Shown here: positions 10,158 to 22,750 of the stretch, in pieces | Numbering within the stretch: the first letter of the stretch is position 1 | Layout of the letters: each line of letters opens with the position of its first letter | Assembly (NCBI GenBank): GCA_036250195.1 | Contig: JAVHZZ010000004.1 | Span: 320,626,128-320,690,127 of the forward strand | Length of the DNA stretch: 64,000 nucleotides | Direction: 5' to 3' | DNA from: Mixophyes australis | Taxonomy: Eukaryota; Chordata; Amphibia; Anura; Limnodynastidae | The notes under the pieces: generated by a model | What the model was told of the DNA's origin: nothing | Database searches by the model: none | What the model saw: only the letters and a program-made list of their open reading frames with translations | Program-made: the position numbers and the translations under genes

Positions 10158-12117
10158 AGGTGTTCAGCAAGTGGTTAAATTTAACCTGTACAGTAAAAGG
10201 CATTTTGGGTTTAACACACAATAAGCTGTCAAAAAGCAAGGGTGATTTTCACCGGGAAGAATTGATGCATGGATAAGACAATTGTATTTTAGAAGTGTTT
10301 TTAAGGTGCTTTGCCAAGGGTAACACTCAAGTGACACTTTTGATGGTAAGGTAGAAGGACAAAGCCAGGCACAGAATTTAAAGGAATGAGAAAAAGGAAA
10401 TGAATATGTGATGAGAAGAATAAAGCATATGAAAGGAGATAAAGGCTTAAGGAACAGAAAAGGAATTAAAAGTAAAAATGCATTTGAATTAAGACTATTC
10501 AGATAAATAAGCTTTGAAAATATGCTCTTGTAATACAGGTTGTAAATGACTTCACTCTCAGACTTAATAAAGATTCAATAAAGTTCATCTCAGCTTATCA
10601 TTGTAAGCTAACCACATTAATACAAAATTAATGATTACCATACCACAATACAAATGAAAAACCTCTTTACAGGAAATAAAATATGCTTTTGTAACCAAAC
10701 AATAGCATCGCATATCCATTCTATTAACTGCTAAATTGAACTTGGCAGCCCTGTACCTGCTGTACAAAGTCAATGTTAATTTGCCATACACAATATCAGA
10801 AAACACAGCATCATTCTTTGTCAAAAGCAAATTAATAAAATAAAGTAAATGTTTTACATAAAAATATGGCCTACACCAAGGGCCGGATTAAGACATTGTA
10901 GGCCCCTAGGCTATGCGCAATTCAAAATTTTGCCCCGCCCCAGTAATATCAGATTGGGCATAAGTAGCTTGACAAATGTTCTTTTTAATATACCTACTCA
11001 GTATTTTCAAAATGCATATACTATATTAGACAGTGGCTGTGACTAGGGGGTGTTTGCTGTATGAGGTCACACGATTCCAGCCCGCAGTCTCTTTTTACCT
11101 ATCACACAGGTTATAGACCTATTGAATCATCCCCAAACAGCGCTCACACCTCACACACTTCAGGTTTTCCACCACCTATTGAATACGGGCAATAGGACCC
11201 CAATATACTGTCCCACACTGACACACAAGATTTCTAGCTATTCACAGACTAGCAAGACCCACACCAGCAAGCAAAGAGTTAACTCTTCACACCTCCAGAC
11301 TGTTACACAAATATAAATGCAAGCACACACAGCTTGTTAATCAAATGTATCAACAAATCACACACTGGCATTCAAAGGGTTAACTTGGTCGAGCTATTTC
11401 TTCTTAACAAGCTAATGGATTCGTTAGAGTATCAAGGACGCAACATATTAAATTATACATTTAATATACAAAAGTACAGGGCATTCAGATATAAAAAATA
11501 AGTAATAAATAATTAACAGATTGATATAACATACACAAGAAAAACAGTTTAAAATAAAAGGGGTTACATTCAGAGTCGCACTTACATGAGCTGCAAATTC
11601 TGGCCAAGGGAAATTGGCTTGGAAGATGGACAGCTTATCAATGTAAATTGATTTCCCAAAACTCTGACAACCTGCCCCTTTCCAACACAAGTTTTTTAAA
11701 CAAAATGAAATGGGACGTTCTTCACAGGGATGTGTTAATGCTAATTGGGGGCAGGAATGTCCCCTGGGTGTCATTATAGTTTTCTCACAAATATTCCCAA
11801 AGTTTTGAACTTTGGGCAATTCTGCAGAGATATATCCCAGAGACATAATTCCCCCTTCAATAAACTGGTCATAATCTCCTGCACATTTAAATACCAAACA
11901 TGATGGAATTATGACAATGTGACATACCTTTTCCAAAGATATGTGATTTTAGCTGTTCCCAGATACCACCCATACTTGTCATTCACAATCCTGGTGTGAT
12001 TTCTGCTCCTCAGTATGCTGCCAAGAACTTGCAGGTCGCAGCCCCCTGTAACAACAGGGTAAATATAAGAGAGAAGTACTTTGGAGGTGCTGTGTAAACA
12101 GGAACAAGCCAGGAACT
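10158..12117. other. Unassigned sequence with a short MITE-like end
   Basis: No host gene was recognised. At 10871-10910 'gggccggattaagacatt' resembles the left end of frog hAT MITEs, but no partner end was found. The region 11050-12100 has the look of a degenerate LTR element on the minus strand, but no protein motif supports this. Confidence 0.35.
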
Positions 12118-12318
12118 GGTACACAGAAGATCAGGCAGAGGATTGTTAGACAGGCAAGTTTGCTACACAGGAGATCAGGCAGCTCTTGGTCAGAGAGGCA
12201 AGTTCGGTACACAGGACATCAGGCAGCTTTTGGTCAAACAGGCAAGGGTCGGTACACAGTAGATCAGGCAACACTAGGTTAAACAGGCAAGGTTCGGTAC
12301 ACAGGAAATCAGGCAATA
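12118..12318. repeat. Minisatellite, 44-45-bp unit, about 4.5 copies
   Basis: Units begin with ggtacacag-agatcaggca at 12118, 12162, 12206, 12251 and 12296, each followed by a ggtcaaacaggcaag-like stretch. Confidence 0.85.
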
Positions 12319-12464
12319 AAAACACAAGGAGCAGCTCAGGAGTTTTGTGTCCCCAGGCCCAGTCATGATTTTACCCCTCCCCCACTGGTTATGTCATAAT
12401 CCATTTTAACATATTAAACTATATATGTTTTCTCATCTTTTATTCTTGCTGCATTTTTTTTCCT

Positions 12465-12775
12465 GTCCCCAGCACCCTGTCATGCTCTCCAACCGTCCTA
12501 GTCATGATGATCTCCCTCCAGCCAGCCAGCACCCTGTTATGCTCCACCTCCCTCCTAGTCATGATGATCTCCCACCAGCTAGCCAGCACCCTGTCCCCCT
12601 CAGTCATGATCTCCCCCACCAGTTCTAGCCACCACCCTGTAATGCTCCCCCCCTCCCCAGTCATGATCTCCCCCACCAGTGCCAGCCACCACCCTGCAAT
12701 GCTCTCCCAACCCTCCTCAGTCATCATGATCTCCCCCGTCAGTGCCAGCCGCCACCCTGCAATGCTTCAAAACTC
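12465..12775. repeat. Minisatellite, about 50-60-bp C-rich unit, about six copies
   Basis: Recurrent 'agtcatgatctcccccacca' followed by 'gccaccaccctgcaatgct', with variable unit length. Open frames on both strands here are products of the repeat. Confidence 0.8.
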
Positions 12776-12869
12776 TACAACAGTCTATGTAATCAGTCAT
12801 ACAACAAATAAACCATATATAAAAACAGAACAAATGCATACATAGGCACCGAAGAAGGTGAAGACGGGA

Positions 12870-13345
12870 AAGGGCAGACAGAGCGCTACTTCTGAGAGTT
12901 TACAGTGTAGATTGTAATGCTGACTAAATGGGAGCTAGTGGAACTGGGATTGTAAATTGGGACGGTAGAACACCAAATGGGATTAGTAGTAGGTGGGGGT
13001 TGCAGAAGCTATAGTAAAAAGGTGGATTTTGAGAGGGGTCTTTAAAGATTGAAGGTTGGGAGACAGTCTGGTCAGACAAGATCATGAGTTTGATAAGTGG
13101 GAAGACGCACCGGAGAAGTCTTGGTGGTGAGAGTGGGCATGAAGGAGAGTATGTTATGATGATGTCAGAGATGTATGAAGGGGAGGTGTTACTGAGTGAG
13201 TGATTTGAAGTTGAGGGTGAGTAGTTTGAATTAAATTATGGACATTATGAGGAGCCAGTGTAGGGATTTGCAGACTCAAACTGAGGATGTGGCCCGCAAG
13301 AGTGCTGCAGAATTTGGGAGAGATTTTAGTGGGTGAGTTGCACAA
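12870..13345 (-). mobile_element. Degenerate L2-type LINE remnant
   Basis: On the plus strand it carries 'aggagccagtgtagggat' and 'agtttgaa' blocks. They parallel the antisense L2 RT/3' region at 8820-8870 (gggagccagcgaagggtttg). The open frame is lost. Assignment is by similarity to the neighbouring L2 copy only. Confidence 0.5.
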
Positions 13346-13468
13346 AGTTGAAAGAGACATCCTCTTCCATCTTTGTGCAACTCACCCACTACAATCTCTC
13401 CCACATGCTGCAATGCTCTTGTTGTCCCACATCCTCAGTTTGAGTCTGCACATCCCTACTCTGGCTCC
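13252..13468. repeat. Fold-back repeat, about 98-bp arms
   Basis: The sequence 13252-13349 (ggagccagtgtagggat to gttgcacaaag) recurs inverted at 13371-13468 (ctttgtgcaactcaccc to tctggctcc), separated by about 21 bases. The left arm is the end of the L2 remnant. Confidence 0.85.
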
Positions 13469-13663
13469 TGGGCAGTGGAGAAACTTCTGCCATTGAGTGA
13501 TGACTACGTGCCCTAGCTCATTTCCAAGCATTGTGGACACTGCAGTCCCCTGCAATGGCAGTAGATCCTCCTCTGCATGCCTCTAATTTGGCCCTCATAA
13601 TTAATGACTTTAACAATGAAAAGCCCTCCTTACAAAAAAACAACTTAAGTTTTAGATATAATA

Positions 13664-13986
13664 AGGCCCGAGTCATTACAGAAAGTAAGACAAAAAAGGA
13701 ATAAAGATCCTCTGGGACAAACCATGTTACAATGCAAAGAGTGCAAATTAGTTTATTATTTTGCACATAAGTTAAATACTTGCTGGTTTTTCATGTAACA
13801 CACAAATACTTGATAACTTTATTTTTACACTGAAATTTAAAGTTGATTTAGGGTATGTCCTACCCCAACTATGAATCTGTTCCCACATTGTAAATTTACC
13901 CCCCCCCCCCTCCAATGCAACATGGTTTTGCCCAGGTGCAAAGTTACACCTTTTTTAGGGTTTGCTCTACCTTATGATCTAGGCCC
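13664..13986. mobile_element. MITE family C, copy 1
   Basis: It starts ggcccgagtcatta-agaaagtaag and ends ctaccttatgatctaggccc. It shares the interior with the copy at 22751-23062, including 'ttgcacataagttaaatact', 'acactgaaatttaaagt' and 'gcaacatggttttgccca'. A TA/TAA-type duplication is possible. Non-coding. Confidence 0.75.
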
Positions 13987-13989
13987 AAT

Positions 13990-15763
13990 AATCTTTTAGA
14001 GTCTGCTGTGCAGATACTAATATTTTCATATTAAAAATTCAGGCAGCATGATTCTGCAGATTAAGTACATGCTATTGCAATATAGCATGCTGGTGGCAAT
14101 ATATTTACAGATTTACTAGTCATAGGTGTACAGTAGTAAAGTAAATATTACAGCCTATACCTACTGACATAAAATATGATAACATTCATCATCGTCATTG
14201 CCATTTAATTCTAAAGTGCCACAACACACTAGACTGCAGGTGCAAACTGGAGAGCCAACTGCTGCAAAAAAACATACTCCATCTGTATACCTGATGGCAT
14301 CTGAGTACCCAGCATCGGAACAGGGGTTCTAGCAATCTCACTATACAGGCAAAAGGGTGTGGCATCTCTCCCAAAGAGCTGTGACCTTAGAAACTTCCCA
14401 TTCCCTCCAAAAACTGTAGAACGCACCAGTAGTAGGTGCACCGCCCCCTCACCTACCACTGGTGAACGGGTGTGGAAGATACCCTAATATCAGGACTGTC
14501 TCACTGAAATTGAGACAGTTGGGAGGCATGCATCTGTACAGCATCATGAAAGGGGGGAAATCTATTTTTAGTTATTAAGAATACTGTCAATATAGCTGGT
14601 CTGGCAATATATTTGAGATGTTCCATAAAATACAATTTGTTCAAAACCAAGTTAAAATTTCAATTAAATGAAGCTGGAGCAGTTGCAGAACTTTTAGTAC
14701 AGATGACACTTGGAAAGTAGAATGATTTCATTTCCAAATCTAAGCAGGTCACATAAATTCATTCACCCATCGTATTTATAAGTGAATATTATTCATAAGC
14801 TTATGCACACATCTAAAATAGAATGTGCCACACCTGGATTATTTCTACTTTTACTATTTTGCATTTAATATATATTTCACAGACTTGTTATTTTGATAAG
14901 TATTTAAGCTGCTTTGGGGAAACATTTTATCTTAATAAGAATAACCCATCAAGCAAGAAAGCCAGTTTACTATAGTCATAATCACTTTGTGTAGTCAAAA
15001 GTTTAACTTTTTTTTTACTGCCAAAAATTAATTCCACACTTGGTAGACTCAGAAAATGGTTTGGTTTTCACTGGGTGATTTTGATTGACACACAGAATGG
15101 TGGTTTGCAATCTCTTACAAAGAAATGAAGGAATTAGTAGCAGCTGAATATAGACACATGATAGGTTAAAGAGGTTTTGGAAACACTGTACTGTTTGCAT
15201 CTTTTTTGAATATTAACATTCACAGCATGTAGCACAAACTCTTTAAAATGCCATTTGTATTTATGTTGGTGTAATTGACATTGTTCCCTTAGGAGTCCTA
15301 AGGATTGCGGGAAACAGAAATCACAGAAAATGTCATCTGTTCTTCGTGTTGTCTGAGAGCCTACCACGATAAAATCTCTAATTATTGTCTTTGCCATTTT
15401 AATAAATATAGAATAGACATCTCTAAATCCTGCCTTCTTCTCCATACTTCACTGATGTTTTTCACTTACTTAGACAATGGTTATTTTAATTATCATTAGC
15501 AAAATTTCCAATTTATTTTCCGCCTTCTCTATAATTCCAAAATCCCTTCCTGATACCAAATGGTAATTATAAGTCTGAGCATTTTGATGCCACAGAAGTA
15601 ATTTTTTTCTTTAAAAACAGAAGCTGACATAATAGATTTGTCTTAATGTCTGTTGTTTGCTTGTAAAAACTTAATTCTTTTAAAGTGTACCTACACACTC
15701 ATTTAAAGCAGCCATTTATTGTGCTAAACAAGTATGCTAGAATGCAGCCTATCCATTAAATGG
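13990..15763. other. Unassigned AT-rich sequence
   Basis: No gene was recognised. A short L2/SINE-tail-like piece lies near 14181-14235. 'gagacagttgggaggcatgc' near 14511 resembles a MITE end without a partner. Confidence 0.4.
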
Positions 15764-15771
15764 GATGTAGT

Positions 15772-16862
15772 CAGGGCTGCCATCAGAAACTGTGGGGCCC
15801 AGTACTAATTAATCTGGTGGGCCCCCCTTGGTCCAGTACTAATTAATCTGGTGGGCCCCCCTTGGTCCAGTACTAATTAATCTGGTGGGGCCCCCTTCCC
15901 CATACATATGCACCCCTCCATCTTCACCATACATGCGCCCCCTATCCCTCATCACAGTACATTCCCCCCCACTCCCTCATCACAGTAAATGTTCCCCTCC
16001 CCGCAATCACAGTAAATGTCCCCCTCTCCACCCCACAGTTAATGTCCCCCTTCCCCCCCCACAGTTAATGTCCCCCTCTCCCCATCACCGTTAATGTCCC
16101 CCTCCACCCCCCCACACGGTTAATGTCCCCCGCCCCCCCAATCACAGTTAAGGTCCCCCTCTCCCCCCCCCACAGTTAAGGTCCCCCTCTGTCCCCCAAT
16201 CACAGTTAAGGTCCCCCTCTCCCCCCCACAGTTAAGGTCCCCCTCTCCCCCCAATCACAGTTAAAGGTCCCCCTCTCCCCCCACAGTTAGGATCCCCCTC
16301 TGCCCCCCAATCACAGTTAAGGTCCCCTTCTCCCTCTCCCCCCTTCCACAGATAAGGTCCCCCTCTCCCTTCCCCCTCCACAATTAGGGGTCCCCCTCAA
16401 CCCCCCTTCCACAATTAAGGACCCCCTCTCCTTCCCCCTTCCACAATTAAGGTCTCTCCCTCCCTCCACAATTATGGTCCCCCAGGCTCTCCCTCTCCCC
16501 CCTCCCTCCATAGCTATGGTCCCCCAGGTCCCCCGGGCTCTCCCTCTCCCGCCCCCTCAAAAAAAATAATAGCTTATTTACTTACCTTCTCCTCCGCGAT
16601 GCTGCAGCTCTGCCTCCCGGTCACAGATACACTGGGAGTGCGGCTCCCAGCCTATCAGAGTCTGGGAGGCAGAGCTGCAGCATCACGGAGAAGGTAATAA
16701 AAATAAAAATTAGAGGCACGCTCGGTGACTGCGGGGCCCGGACAGTCCAGGGAGTCTGGACAGACGGAGAGGTTTGTCCGGGCCCCCTAGTCTGTCCGGG
16801 CCCCCTAGTCTGTCCGGGCCCCTCACAGCAGTACTGGCCGTACCACCCTGATGACGGCCCTG
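15772..16862. mobile_element. hAT-type non-autonomous element with 8-bp target duplication
   Basis: Ends are cagggctgccatcag and its inverted counterpart ctgatgacggccctg. The element is flanked by the identical octamer GATGTAGT at 15764-15771 and 16863-16870, the hallmark of hAT insertion. The interior has three direct copies of 'cagtactaattaatctggtg' units (15806-15890), a long C-rich minisatellite (about 15900-16560), and a palindrome at 16588-16695 (tgctgcagctctgcctccc and inverse). No transposase. Confidence 0.9.
15900..16560. repeat. C-rich minisatellite inside a hAT MITE
   Basis: Many diverged units of 'aaggtccccctctccccc-cacagtt' type, about 25-32 bases each, lie inside the element at 15772-16862. 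Confidence 0.8.
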
Positions 16863-17271
16863 GATGTAGTGACATCACATTATACATAAGGCTCCTTGTA
16901 TCTCATAATTTCACCACTTCCGAGTCGATCGATAGCTTGATTATTGGTTTAGATCACAAATAGGTTTTCTATAATCTGTAAAATAACCTGGAACATTGTA
17001 AAATGGTCCTGTTATCCAAGTGAGGTAGGGTACATTGCCAAGCCCCATATAAAAATTTGGGTAGCAGCCAGCTCATCTCCCAGGCCCGCTATACCCTCAA
17101 TAGAACCTATTTGAGCTTGTTTGAAGTTCACTGGGCCTGTTGGGATGATGGAGACAGAAGAACTAATACTGCCAATAGCTAGCAAGTTGAAGCAAGCAAC
17201 AAAAACATAATAAGAGGATTCACATTCAATCACACACTTTATAGTTTTTTTTGGGATAGAGGCAGTTTCAA

Positions 17272-17276
<5 letters not shown>

Positions 17277-17332
<56 letters not shown>

Positions 17333-17338
17333 TTGACA
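17277..17338. repeat. (AT)n(AC)n microsatellite
   Basis: About 40 bases of alternating TA followed by an (AC)n run. Confidence 0.95.
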
Positions 17339-17339
17339 C

Positions 17340-18540
17340 ATTGACAGACAGGGACTTGGATGGGAGTAACACACACAAATTAAAAGCAAAACACTTTATT
17401 TCATTTTAGTTTGAGAGTAAAATTGACAGCTGTGGAGTACATGTTGCTGATCCAAGTGGGCTTTTCATTATTGTCTATTTATGGACTGCTATTATGCAGT
17501 GCTGTACATTGATGGGATCATGACACAAACAAATTACATGCATTGCCATGACACAGAAGGTAACGATGGCCCTGGTCATATAAGCCTACAATTATAAGGT
17601 GTGATGGGGTGACACAGATGGAACGAGGAATGAAATCCTAAAACAATGAGTTGTTGCCAAGCATAACTGCCCTTCCCCATTTATCTTAACTATACCGCCT
17701 TCCTCTTCTGGTTCTAGAGAAGACTTTTTCTTTTATGCATGGGGCAATCTTTAAGTAATTTGCTAGTTTGGGGTAGCTGTGGTATTTTGTTTTAGTATTA
17801 TACTTGCTGTGGAAGAAGGCCCTCTGCTACAAGACTATTAAGCATTCTCCTCTAGATATATTATCTAATTTTGTACTGTATCCATATTTCCCATTTAGGG
17901 ATCTGCGTAGTTTGGGTTATCTACTTTTTTTTGGGTTGGAAATATGTAGCTCTTCATTGGTAGCAACTATTATTTAAAGTTATGCCAGTTGGGTCATAGA
18001 GGCATAAGGTGGGAAGAAATTTCTCTGGAACTATTAAAATGCAAGCAATATATTATATAATATGCAGGATTTGATATCAGTAACACACTGGAATTAATTC
18101 ATACCATGGAGTCACATGGGTCAGCTGGTATTAATATTTAATTTAATTTTTCTTAATGGTCTGAGGTAGTCCTAAAGATAAAGTGCCTATCTAAAAATTC
18201 TGAAGCCTTAACAGATGCCACAGAAAGTTGAACCAGTCTCTGGTTTATTAATAAGTGTGGTAGTTATAATTATATGGCATGTAGATCGTGTGAATGGTTA
18301 CAACCATTGAGCCATTTTACTCTTTTTTTACTCTGTCTCTTATTAATCTCTATTTATTTCCTATTTCACTAATTTATTAGCTCCTATTTCTCTATTTATC
18401 TCTCCTCCATACTTTTCTATCCATAGTCTCTTTGTCTTTCCCTCAAACCTGTACTCTCTTTATTTTCTCTATGAATCTTTTTTTTTTCTCCCAGTGTCGG
18501 TCTCTCCATGCTATTCTCTCTTTTCTGGCTCCTCTACAGG
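17340..18540. other. Unassigned sequence
   Basis: No gene was recognised. A weak L2/SINE 3'-tail-like segment (gcagtgctgtacattgatggg) lies near 17490-17525. Confidence 0.4.
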
Positions 18541-18544
18541 CCTC

Positions 18545-19078
18545 TTATGCCGCTTTCATACTGCCGCCCCGGCAATATCCCGGGTTTTTCAAGCCGGGTT
18601 TTTGCCGGGGCTCGGAGCGTCCCAGCTCAGAAACACCATTCATACTGCACCTCGGACCCGGGAATTTTCCGGGTTGACCTTATTCATACTGCACAAGTCT
18701 GTGCCCTGGCAATTTGTGGGAGTCATCACCAGAGCAGTTTTCATTGGCTGAAAAATGGTGATGTCATTGAAAGGTGACTGTTTTTTTTTTTCTTCCACGG
18801 GCCCCCACCGATGACATCATCCTCCAGGGACAGGCAGACAGCCAATCAGCTTGTTTTCTGTGCAACCCGGGTTGAAAAACCTGGGTTGCACCATTCATAG
18901 TGCAGGCAACCCGGGTCCGACCCGGGAATTACCCCCCGATAAATCCCAGGTTGAAGACCCGGGTTTTTAGACCCGGGATTTTTGACTTGTACCATTCATA
19001 CTGCACCAAGACCCGGGTCGTTTGAGCTCGCCCCGGCAAAAACCCGGGATTTTGGTGCAGTATGAATGGGGTATTAGG
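18545..19078. mobile_element. MITE with CCCGGG-rich interior
   Basis: The left end 'ttatgccgctttcatactgc' and the inverted right end 'gcagtatgaatggggtatta' form a terminal inverted repeat. The interior repeats 'cccgggtt', 'accattcatactgcac' and 'cccggcaa' motifs on both strands. No target duplication was resolved, so the superfamily is open. The three overlapping frames here are by-products. Confidence 0.7.
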
Positions 19079-19129
19079 TCACAGCTACAGTGAATAGTAA
19101 TTCCTAACACCATCAAATTCCATCACCTC

Positions 19130-19386
19130 TTCTTTCTCTCTCTCATCTATCTCCTCCTCACTTTCTCTCTCTCCCTTACTCTTTCTCTCTCCATCCCTCG
19201 CTCTCTCTCTCTCCCCCTCACTCTTTCTCTCTCCCTCACTCTCTCTCTCCACCTCACTCTTTCTCTCTCCCTCACTCACTCTCTCTCCCCCACTCACTCT
19301 CTCTCTCCCCCTCACACTCTCTCTCCCTCTGTCTCTCCCCCTCTCTCTCTCTCTCTCACTCTCTCTCCCTCACTCTCACTCTCTCT
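19130..19386. repeat. (CT)n-rich simple repeat
   Basis: Imperfect ctctct and tctccctca array. The minus-strand acidic and arginine-rich frame across it is not a gene. Confidence 0.9.
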
Positions 19387-19685
19387 TGACAAAAACATGA
19401 TATTTAAACAGATACTCTGGCATTCTCCCTGTCAAGGAAATAAATATAAAATATCCCCTAATTTGCAGGGTATTACACAAATACAGTGCATAATAACATT
19501 ATGTGGAATGGTGAATCAAAAGGGAAACTTGAAGCTTATACCTTTGAGACTTCACAAATCAGCAACATTTCACTGCAGCTCACCTCATGCTCTATCTATA
19601 TTAGCTATAGTTATTATTTAATACTTGAAATTGATAACACTTAGATTGTTTACCCAATCACTTTGTGAAAGCCAGTGGGTGTACA

Positions 19686-19850
19686 CAGGGGAGGGCAGGT
19701 ACATTTTAGCCCGGGGGCCAAAACTCAACTCAGCAGCCTATTTTAAAGGGAAAAAAATGCAATTGGCCCAGTGACCCAGTCCAAGGTAGCCACTATGGTA
19801 CTGGCCCGGGGGGCATATGCCTCCTTGCCCCCCAGCCCAGCCTGCCCCTG
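19686..19850. mobile_element. Short hAT MITE with 8-bp target duplication
   Basis: Ends are caggggagggcaggtac and its inverse gcccagcctgcccctg. The element is flanked by GGTGTACA at 19678-19685 and 19851-19858. A related copy in the opposite orientation is at 45952-46127. Confidence 0.85.
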
Positions 19851-19859
19851 GGTGTACAT

Positions 19860-20638
19860 AAATATGATTTTATTTTCTTGCCTACTTGTACATTTTGCCA
19901 AATAATTTATTCTTATAGAAGCAAGCAGCATTTTAGTTACATTTTTCTTTAACACTGCAAGTTGAAACTAAAGGGAGGGCAGTACAGAATCTTTTTATCA
20001 AAGGTGATTTAACTCCGCAATCATCACAGAAGGATTTTGAGAAAAGGTAACTAAAGGTTTGCCAGAATCTGATGATTAAAGCTTCAGGAGCAGAAAAGTA
20101 ATTGCTCAAAGAAACACCAACGAAAGTACATTGTCAGAGAATGTAGGAGTCTTCGCTTCTTCAAGTATGACGTTAAGTGAGTAGGATGCATAAAAAGACA
20201 TGATTAGAGAATGACAAAAAAAATCTTTTCTGTTCACGAGCAAAAACGTACTGATGCAAACTGACATTTTATTAGCAGGTGGTATATATTATTTTGACTT
20301 ACAAATGTATATATCTAACATTTGTGAAAATAGCATATTACATAATTTTTATGTAGTGAAAATTAATGAAAAGCTTGCAATTTCAAGTTTGTTAGTTGTG
20401 GCATTAGCTGTAGAAATTCACACCACAATTTAATCAGTTCGTTTTCCCAAGTACATCAATACCAAATATGATTAACTTATTCAATTCCCTATGGTATACT
20501 ACAGCTGCAAAAATGCTTAGAGTGGGAGTATTTGGAGATCAGAAGTGACCAGAGAAATGTGAAGGGATGAACTAATTTAATAAATGGTTAGGGTATTCCC
20601 TGGCAGAGCTAAAATAATATGGGTCATTTCGGCGGTAG
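19860..20638. other. Unassigned AT-rich sequence
   Basis: Nothing recognisable. Confidence 0.4.
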
Positions 20639-20639
20639 T

Positions 20640-21052
20640 CATCATTACAATGACGATAATGACGACATCAATTACATCAACACTAAAATGCTGATAGGTA
20701 CAATACCGACATGTAGGAAATAGTGATTTACACAAAAACTTACAGACAATATTTCCAACAGCCTTGGTAGAAACACCAACACGAGAAAATGCCAGTAGTG
20801 TGATTGCCGACACTGAAAATGACGACAGTCACATTGCCGGCATTAAGGGGGCAATACGAGCGTGGTTTGTTATTTTTTTAAAGAATGTTCTGGTGGATTG
20901 TTTTTGAATCCTTTAGACTGAAGAGCAGAAGGTGTTTCAAGCCATTGTGGAATTACAAAAGGGGTGTCTTTGGGTGTCTCCCCATTGTACTTATTGGCAT
21001 TTTTGTGTCAATGTAATTGATGTCGGCATTATTGTGATTGTAATTTCGTAGC
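20640..21052. mobile_element. MITE with about 60-bp terminal inverted repeats
   Basis: The left arm (about 20640-20705, containing gacgacatcaattacatcaa) is inverted at about 20985-21052 (ttgtgtcaatgtaattgatg, then gtcggcattattgtgattgt). No target duplication was fixed and there is no coding capacity. Confidence 0.6.
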
Positions 21053-21117
21053 CCACCCGGTCATTTTACTAGAACACTTAAGGACAATTGTCCTGGTGAA
21101 GAAAGAAACCATTTTTC

Positions 21118-21860
21118 TACAGTTGCGACCGTTTCTTTCTGACTCTTTCTCTCAGCTTTTGCAAAACTTCCTTGTAATAATGTTGATTAACTGTTGTGCC
21201 TTCTGGAACCCATTCTTCCAAAATAACACCCTTGATATCGAAAAAAACAATGAGCATTGCTTTGAATTTTGACTTGCTTTGACCAGCTTTTTTTCATTCT
21301 TGGTGATGATAGTGTTTTCCAGTGCATTGACTGTCTTTTGGTTTTCAGGATCGTACTGGAAGATCCAGGTCTCATCACAAGGGATTACTCTATGAAACAG
21401 GTTTTGATCTGTGTCAAGTTGCTGCAGAATGTCAAAACAACATTCCTTGCGATGTTCTGTTTGCTCTGGTGTGAGAACCATTGGGACCATCTTTGCACAA
21501 ACTTTTGTCATGTTAAGATCCTCATGCTAAATTTTCCATATGGTGTCTTTGTCAATGTTCACAGATTCAGCTATCATTCGAACACTTAGTCGACGGTCTT
21601 TTTGAACAATCTGACTGATTTTTCCTACATTTTCTTCAGTTGCTGAAGTGCAAGGTCGTCCAGGGCATTCATCATCTTCCACATTCTCACGTCCCTCACT
21701 AAATCTTTTGCGCCACTCAAACACATGCGCACGAGACAGGCAGTCATTCCCATAGGCCGTAGTAAGCATTTGTAAACATTCTGTTGGTGTTTTGTGCAAT
21801 TTTACAAAAAATTTAAACTTGACACATTGTTCAACTTTTAATTTTTTCGACACTCTACAG
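21118..21860 (-). pseudogene. mariner transposase, 3'-truncated
   Basis: Minus strand from 21853 downward. The N-terminal half has the helix-turn-helix region with CVKFKFFVKLHKTP and the linker DDECPGRPCTS. After an in-frame TAG at 21527-21529 the same frame continues through LTPEQTEHRKECC to CDETWIFQYDPENQK, which includes the first catalytic Asp of the mariner DD34D triad, then SRVLFWKNGF. It stops at about 21152 before the second and third catalytic Asp. The protein therefore lacks roughly the last third of a usual mariner transposase of about 345 residues. Only one internal stop separates the two parts. Terminal repeats were not identified with confidence. Confidence 0.85.
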
Positions 21861-22750
21861 AAAACAGAACCAAACTAAATGGCGACTCACAATCAACTGA
21901 ACGTGATAGAGTGTTGCAGCTTGTCATGCAGGGTCAGACAAGTTCAAGGTTACTACATATGCAGTTATAACCGTTTCTGACTGCTTTGTTTACTAGGTGG
22001 AATCACAGTCTTGTTATTTAATAGACATACCTCGTACATGTAACATAAACTCTACTTGGTTAGATGACGTATGGCTTATCCGACTGATTCCTTTATTTTA
22101 TGTTGTGGAAGAAGATTCCCTGTGGACTTTAGGAAGAATATTCTTTTTGAATTTAGAAGCTTAATAAAATAGTAAATATGGGTTTGGGGTGTCTTTATTT
22201 AAAAAAAATGTTTTTAAAAATGTCTTTTTTTTTCCAATAGGTACTAATGTGGTGCTTCATGTTACTGCCAGGGCATTATAATGTTTATAGTTCCGAAAGC
22301 TGCCTGGGATTGCTAAGACATCTATTTCCCCAAAGCACTGAATCTATTTTTTACATTCAAGAACCCAACGGCCAAGTGGAGTCAGGAAAAGTCACAATGC
22401 TATTCAGAACGGGGTAGGTTTGCCCTGGGAAGAAGACCTCACACGTTTTATGCTGGTCCAATTTTAGTAGGATATTCTCTCTCATGCTGACTGGGTTGGT
22501 TGCGCAATATAACAGGGTAGACCATGCTGCAGTTATCTCATTTACAGTGTAACCAGTCCAGTCTGGCATTACCTGGTGCTGGTTGCCACTTTTACAGAGG
22601 GAACCCATGCTCATTGCTGGTTATTCATTTATGGGAGACATGCTGTCTGTTTGATTTATTTACTTATTTTTCATGGTTTTTCAAATCAATGGGAAATCCA
22701 TATAAAAAAAAGGTAACTGAGATAATACAACATTGGTAACGTGACACAAT
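21861..22750. other. Unassigned sequence
   Basis: No gene was recognised. It may include the 5' flank of the mariner element. Confidence 0.4.

Noticed and set aside
12425..12845. Short proline/serine-rich frames on both strands
   Set aside because: They are generated by the C-rich minisatellite.
19085..19315. Charged Glu/Arg/Ser repeat frame
   Set aside because: It is a translation of the (CT)n-rich simple repeat.
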